Origin: Arthrobacter rhizosphaerae
GTDB lineage: Bacteria > Actinomycetota > Actinomycetes > Actinomycetales > Micrococcaceae
Assembly (NCBI RefSeq): GCF_023062595.1
Contig: NZ_JALLAN010000006.1
Span: 1 to 64,000 of the forward strand
Length of the DNA: 64,000 nt
Direction: 5' to 3'
Shown piece by piece: positions 60,389-64,000 of the stretch. Each line of letters begins with the position of its first letter. The first letter of the stretch is position 1. A program made the translations under genes and the position numbers. A model generated the notes under the pieces. It did not search any database. It was not told the DNA's origin and saw nothing but the letters and a program-made list of their open reading frames with translations.

Positions 60389-60667
60389 ATGCCAGAACGT
60401 ACCGCAACCGTCGCCAGCCGTGTCGGCCTGCACGCCCGCCCTGCCGCCATCTTCGCCGAGGCCGCCGGGGAGTTCGACCTCGAGATCACCATCGCCCGTG
60501 AAGGCGAGCCGGCAGACGAAGCCATGGATGCAGCAAGCATCCTGTCGCTCATGAGCCTGGGAGCATCGCACGGTGACATCGTGGTCCTGCGCGCTGACGG
60601 CGCCGGGGCAGATGCTGCCCTGGACCAGCTGGTCCAGATCCTGGAAACGGATCACGACGCCGAGTAG
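60389..60667 (+). CDS. ptsH: HPr phosphocarrier protein
   Basis: 92 residues. The active His15 is in VGLHARPAA; the regulatory-site stretch AASILSLMSLGASHGD carries a Ser at the position of HPr Ser46. ATG 60389 behind AAGGAG; a start at 60374 would add a MQGAV leader. Last gene of the fructose operon, before a strong terminator. Confidence 0.94.
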   Translation: MPERTATVASRVGLHARPAAIFAEAAGEFDLEITIAREGEPADEAMDAASILSLMSLGASHGDIVVLRADGAGADAALDQLVQILETDHDAE

Positions 60668-60694
60668 CAGCTCCGGAAGCACCCCCTTCCAAAG

Positions 60695-60770
60695 CCGTGG
60701 CCGGCCCCCGCAGAAGCAGACTTTTTCCCTCCAAGGAAAGGCTGCAGCGGGTGGCCGGTCACGGTTTTTT
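60695..60770 (+). terminator. Terminator after ptsH
   Basis: Large hairpin: CCGTGGCCGGCC... (60695-60713) with ...GGCCGGTCACGG (60742-60764), slightly mismatched, then six T. Confidence 0.9.
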
Positions 60771-60871
60771 GCTGCGAACATGGGAGCCTAAACCGATAAG
60801 CTTCCTTACTAAAATTGCTTGTTTTTGCCTAGGAGCCCAACTAGCGTGGAAAACCTAGGGAGGACAACACC

Positions 60872-61471
60872 ATGGCAACTTTGCATGAAAGCATCGAGGT
60901 GGAAGTACCTGTAACCACCGCCTATAACCAGTGGACCCAGTTCGAAACGTTCCCGAAGTTTATGAGCGGAGTCGAATCCGTAGAGCAACTCGACGAGACC
61001 TCACTCCGCTTCCGGACCCACATTGCCGGTGTGAAGCGTGAATACAACGCCAAGATCTCTGAGCAGCTCCCGGACCGGCGCATTACCTGGGTCAGCACGG
61101 ACAAGCCGCGGAATTCCGGCACGGTCACTTTCGAACCCCTGGACGATCAAAGAGCCAGGGTCAGCGTCGAAGTGTACTGGGAACCCGAAGGCCTGGCAGA
61201 GAAGGCGGGTTCGGCCCTCGGGGCAGACAGCCGGCAGGTGAGCGCCGATCTCAAGCGCTTCAAGGAATTCATTGAGTCAAGGGGCATAGAAACAGGGGCA
61301 TGGCGTTCCACGGTCGAGCAAGGGGAGGTTGACGATCCGCCCTTTGAAACAGCCGCCTCCGGCATTCCGTCCAGCTCTCCAGCTGTTATCCCTTCCGCGG
61401 TTCCGTCGCCGGAGCGTCCGGCGGGCACCGATCCCCTGATTGACGACGACGAGCCCGTAGATCCGAGGTAG
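60872..61471 (+). CDS. SRPBCC (polyketide-cyclase-like) protein
   Basis: 199 residues. START/SRPBCC hydrophobic-pocket fold: [54 protein letters not shown]-type segment and [24 protein letters not shown] Pro/Ser-rich C-terminal tail after residue 145. ATG 60872 with GGGAGGA. AT-rich promoter region with TGCTTG and CTTACT motifs upstream. The ligand or role is unknown; such proteins are common next to stress genes. Confidence 0.88.
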   Translation: MATLHESIEVEVPVTTAYNQWTQFETFPKFMSGVESVEQLDETSLRFRTHIAGVKREYNAKISEQLPDRRITWVSTDKPRNSGTVTFEPLDDQRARVSVEVYWEPEGLAEKAGSALGADSRQVSADLKRFKEFIESRGIETGAWRSTVEQGEVDDPPFETAASGIPSSSPAVIPSAVPSPERPAGTDPLIDDDEPVDPR

Positions 61472-61473
61472 CC

Positions 61474-61740
61474 ATGCCTGAGAAAAAGAATCCGAGCGTA
61501 AAAGATCCCAAGCTCTACGAAAAGCTTCGGGACGACGGCGCCTCGAAGCAAAAGGCAGCCAGAATTTCCAATACGGCCGCCAAAAAAGGGCGCTCCTCCG
61601 TGGGGAAAAAAGGCGGCAAGGCCGGTGATTACGACGACTGGACCGTTGCCCAGCTCAAAGCAAAAGCCAAGGAGATCGGTCTGACAGGCTACTCCAGCAA
61701 AAAGAAGAGCGAGCTTATTTCGGCGCTGAGAAACTCCTGA
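61474..61740 (+). CDS. DUF7218-type / Rho N-terminal (SAP-like) domain protein
   Basis: 88 residues. A basic N-terminal part ([37 protein letters not shown]) is followed by a SAP/Rho_N-like helix-turn-helix, [34 protein letters not shown], known for nucleic-acid binding. Co-transcribed with the SRPBCC gene (2-bp gap). Convergent with ku, so a DNA-end or chromatin role is tempting but unproven. Confidence 0.82.
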   Translation: MPEKKNPSVKDPKLYEKLRDDGASKQKAARISNTAAKKGRSSVGKKGGKAGDYDDWTVAQLKAKAKEIGLTGYSSKKKSELISALRNS

Positions 61741-61829
61741 TCGCGGCGATGGATTCGCGCCAGTGGGATTGGCGCCAGCGAAACAAACGCCACCAGGATT
61801 CCCTAGCCAGCCGCAGACCTACCCGCCTA

Positions 61830-62870
61830 TCATGCGCCCTTTCGCCTGCTCTTGGTCTCCGTGCCGGCTTCGGCGGCGGCCGGCTTCTTGGCGGGCGCCT
61901 TGGCAGCAGTCGACTTCGTGGCCGTCGATTTAGCAGCGGTCGATTTAGTCGCCGCGGACTTAGTTGCGGTCGACTTGGCGGCCGTGGATTTAGTCGCCGT
62001 CGCCCTTGTCCCACTGGACTTAGTGGCAGTGGACTTTTCGGCCGTGGATTTGCTGTCAGCAGCGGCAGGTTTCTCTTCCCCGCCTCCGCGTTTCTTGTCC
62101 AGACTCCGTTTGAGGGCCTCCATCAGGTCGATCACTTCGCCCTTGCCCGCGTCATCAGCAGTGACTCCAAACGTTTCCTCAGTGTCGAGCGATTCTCCCT
62201 GCTCCAGCTTGGCCTCGATGAGCTGTCGCAATTGCTCCTGGTACTCGTCGGTAAAGCGTTCCGGCTCAAAGTCGCCTGCCATGGATTCAACGAGTGCGGC
62301 GGACATTTCCCGCTCCTGGGAGGAAATCTTGATGCTGGTATCCAGCGACGAAAACTTTGCTTCGCGGACCTCATCCGGCCACAGCAGGGACTGGAGCATC
62401 AGTACGTCATCGCGGATGCGCAATACGCCGAGGCGGGTCTTGTCGCGCAGGGCGAACTGGACGATGGCCACCCTGTCTGTATCCTCAAGTGCCCTCCGCA
62501 GAAGCATGTACGCCTTCGGAGACTTCGAGTCAGGCTCCAGGTAGTAGCTCTTTTCGAACATGATGGGGTCCATCTGCTCGGACGGCACAAACTCCACTAC
62601 TTCGATCTCGTTGCTGTTTTCTGCCGGAATAGCCTTCAGCTCGTCGCGCGTGAGAATTACTGTGCGGCCACCTTCTTCGTAGGCCTTTTCGATGTCCGCG
62701 TAGTCAATGACCTCGCTGCATACCTCACAGCGACGCTGGTAGCGGATCCGTCCGCCGTCGGCATTGTGGACTTGGTGCAGACTGATGTCATGGTCCTCAG
62801 TGGCGCTGTAAACCTTGACCGGGACGTTTACCAGTCCAAATGCGATGGCGCCTTTCCAGATCGCTCTCAT
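61830..62870 (-). CDS. ku: Ku DNA end-binding protein with extended Lys/Ser/Thr/Ala tail
   Basis: 346 residues. Bacterial Ku core (about 1-260): MRAIWKGAIAFGLVNVPVKVYSATEDHDISLHQVHNADGGRIRYQRRCEVC, then VEFVPSEQMDPIMFEKSYYLEPDSKSPKAYMLLRRAL. It bridges double-strand breaks and recruits LigD. The C-terminal about 90 residues are a low-complexity basic tail, including ten KSTAx pentads (274-323). Basic tails help some bacterial Ku bind DNA. Divergent from ligD, 40 bp apart. Confidence 0.95.
   Translation of the reverse strand: MRAIWKGAIAFGLVNVPVKVYSATEDHDISLHQVHNADGGRIRYQRRCEVCSEVIDYADIEKAYEEGGRTVILTRDELKAIPAENSNEIEVVEFVPSEQMDPIMFEKSYYLEPDSKSPKAYMLLRRALEDTDRVAIVQFALRDKTRLGVLRIRDDVLMLQSLLWPDEVREAKFSSLDTSIKISSQEREMSAALVESMAGDFEPERFTDEYQEQLRQLIEAKLEQGESLDTEETFGVTADDAGKGEVIDLMEALKRSLDKKRGGGEEKPAAADSKSTAEKSTATKSSGTRATATKSTAAKSTATKSAATKSTAAKSTATKSTAAKAPAKKPAAAEAGTETKSRRKGA
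61902..62051 (-). repeat. Ten 15-bp units encoding KSTAA/KSTAT-type pentads in Ku
   Basis: Residues 274-323. Reverse-strand units read in the forward direction around GTCGATTTAG and GTGGATTTAG, ten in a row. Confidence 0.92.
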
Positions 62871-62910
62871 GGATCAAGTGAACATCAGACTGGGGCGGAG
62901 GTGAAGCCCT

Positions 62911-64000
62911 ATGGCCGGTAGCAAGGAACGTGTCCGTGTGGGGGGACGTGAACTGGTGGTCACCAATCTGGACAAAGTGCTGTACCCGGAGACCGGCACC
63001 ACCAAGGCGGACGTCCTGGCCTACTACGCAGCAGTAGCCCACGTCCTTATCCCGGCCGGGAAAAACAGGCCGGTCACCCGGAAGCGGTGGGTTCATGGCG
63101 TGGGAACGGCTGAAGAGCCCGGAGAAGTGTTTTTCCAGAAGAACCTGGAGGGCTCCGCTCCCGGCTGGATACCCCGTGCCTCCATCACGCACAAAGACCG
63201 CACTATCCAGTACCCGCTGGTCAACGATCCCGCGACCCTGACCTGGCTCGCCCAAATAGCGTCGCTGGAGATCCATGTGCCGCAATGGCGGATTGACTCG
63301 CACGGGGATCCCCTGCCACCGGACCGCATGGTGCTGGACCTTGACCCCGGGGAAGGCGCCGGCCTTGCCGAATGCGTGGAAGTAGCAAAGCTTGCCCGCG
63401 TGATCCTGAAGGACGTCGGACTGGAGCCTGTTCCCGTGACCAGCGGCAGCAAGGGAATCCACCTGTATGCGGGATTGGACGGTACGCAAAGTTCAGAGCA
63501 GATTTCAGCGTTTGCAAGGGAACTCGCCCGCGCTTTGGAGGCCGACCATCCGGAGCTTGCCGTCAGCGACATGAAGAAGACGCTGCGCACCGGCAAGGTG
63601 CTGGTGGACTGGAGCCAAAACAACGCCGCAAAGACCACCATCGTGCCCTACTCCCTCCGCGGCCGCCTCCATCCCACTGTGGCGGCGCCGCGGACATGGC
63701 GCGAGCTCACCGCACCTTCTTTGCACCAGCTTGACTATGAGGAGGTCATGCGGCGAGTCAAGGATGGCAAGGATCCCTTCGCACCGATTTCCGCTACAGC
63801 CGGTCACCCCCGCCTAAGCAGCACTCATGGCTCCTTCACCGCCGTCGAAAGTTCAGCACGTCTCCCTGAACACGAACGTGGCGGGCGCGACGGCGGCACC
63901 GCCGATCCCCGGCTCGAAAAGTACCGGTCCATGAGGGACCCCGGCGAAACCCCCGAGCCCTTTGCTGCCGACCAGCATCGTGCTTTGGCGGATGACAGTG
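62911..64000 (+). CDS. ligD: LigD-type DNA repair ligase, 3' end outside the window
   Basis: At least 363 residues visible. The primase/polymerase domain (about 1-290): LDKVLYPETGTTKADVLAYYAAVAHVLIP, GEVFFQKNLEG, catalytic Asp pair in MVLDLDPGEG, VTSGSKGIHLYA and SDMKKTLRTGKVLVDWSQNN. A 3'-phosphoesterase domain starts near residue 335 (LEKYRSMRDPGETPEPF), so the order is POL-PE-(LIG), as in mycobacterial LigD. ATG 62911; ribosome site GGAGG is a little distant. NHEJ partner of Ku on the divergent side. Confidence 0.93.
   Translation, partial: MAGSKERVRVGGRELVVTNLDKVLYPETGTTKADVLAYYAAVAHVLIPAGKNRPVTRKRWVHGVGTAEEPGEVFFQKNLEGSAPGWIPRASITHKDRTIQYPLVNDPATLTWLAQIASLEIHVPQWRIDSHGDPLPPDRMVLDLDPGEGAGLAECVEVAKLARVILKDVGLEPVPVTSGSKGIHLYAGLDGTQSSEQISAFARELARALEADHPELAVSDMKKTLRTGKVLVDWSQNNAAKTTIVPYSLRGRLHPTVAAPRTWRELTAPSLHQLDYEEVMRRVKDGKDPFAPISATAGHPRLSSTHGSFTAVESSARLPEHERGGRDGGTADPRLEKYRSMRDPGETPEPFAADQHRALADDS

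Noticed and set aside
61749-62921. 390-codon forward frame opposite ku
   Set aside because: Mirror of the Ku gene; its repetitive N-terminus is the complement of the KSTAx repeats.
1-64000. tRNA, rRNA, riboswitch or CRISPR features anywhere in the window
   Set aside because: Nothing with clear cloverleaf, conserved rRNA or riboswitch aptamer sequence was recognised by eye; a covariance-model scan would be needed to exclude small RNAs.

Overview
The window is high-GC DNA with dense, actinobacterial gene content: an actinobacterial holin-X protein, DUF3618 and DUF6458 proteins, ANTAR regulators, a SigB/SigF-class sigma factor, divergent Ku and LigD genes, and a fruR-fruK-fruA-ptsH block. The overall style suggests a soil Micrococcaceae bacterium such as Arthrobacter or Pseudarthrobacter. 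No rRNA, tRNA, CRISPR array, transposase or prophage was recognised. About 70 genes can be supported.

Layout. (1) 1-4.7 kb: the end of a succinate-semialdehyde dehydrogenase gene, then two near-duplicate FCD-GntR regulators bracketing an amino-acid ABC transporter whose ATPase gene survives only as a decayed stub. (2) 5.4-8.9 kb: a LysE exporter, a 3-hydroxybutyrate dehydrogenase divergent from a LysR regulator, and a spermidine-synthase-like protein. (3) 8.9-21.1 kb: a sugar island with a phosphoheptose-isomerase-like gene (gmhA), a bisphosphate-phosphatase-like gene (gmhB), two bifunctional HldE-like kinase/nucleotidyltransferases, three GT9 (heptosyltransferase-type) and two other glycosyltransferases, an SDR and an aldehyde dehydrogenase. 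Most are joined by 4-bp start/stop overlaps. This looks like activated-heptose synthesis plus transfer in a Gram-positive. (4) 21-32.5 kb: stress and envelope genes (sigma factor, NAD-dependent epimerase, DUF3618/holin-X operon, BrkB, universal stress protein, GAF-ANTAR pair). (5) 32.5-39.5 kb: AzlCD, a glycerophosphodiesterase, DUF445, an SDR, EcsC and PxpA. (6) 39.5-46.8 kb: a lipid-related operon with a divergent Lgt-like protein, a small membrane protein and a COG1964/MJ0619-type radical SAM enzyme. Upstream of it lie a GDSL hydrolase and a large LuxR regulator, flanked by a 131-bp direct repeat of the lgt-like 5' end. (7) 46.9-56.2 kb: an MFS exporter, a GH65 disaccharide phosphorylase with its beta-phosphoglucomutase under a LacI-type operator, small proteins, an aminotransferase, and a TetR/DUF4386 divergent pair with two perfect operator palindromes. 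(8) 56.4-60.7 kb: fructose PTS. (9) 60.8-64 kb: SRPBCC and Rho-N-domain proteins, then Ku divergent from LigD, which runs off the window.

The most unusual parts are the heptose island, the Lgt-like/radical-SAM operon with its duplication scar, the lost ABC ATPase, and recurring 15-bp (five-codon) tandem repeats in at least five genes. All functions are inferred from reading protein motifs; no database search was run.
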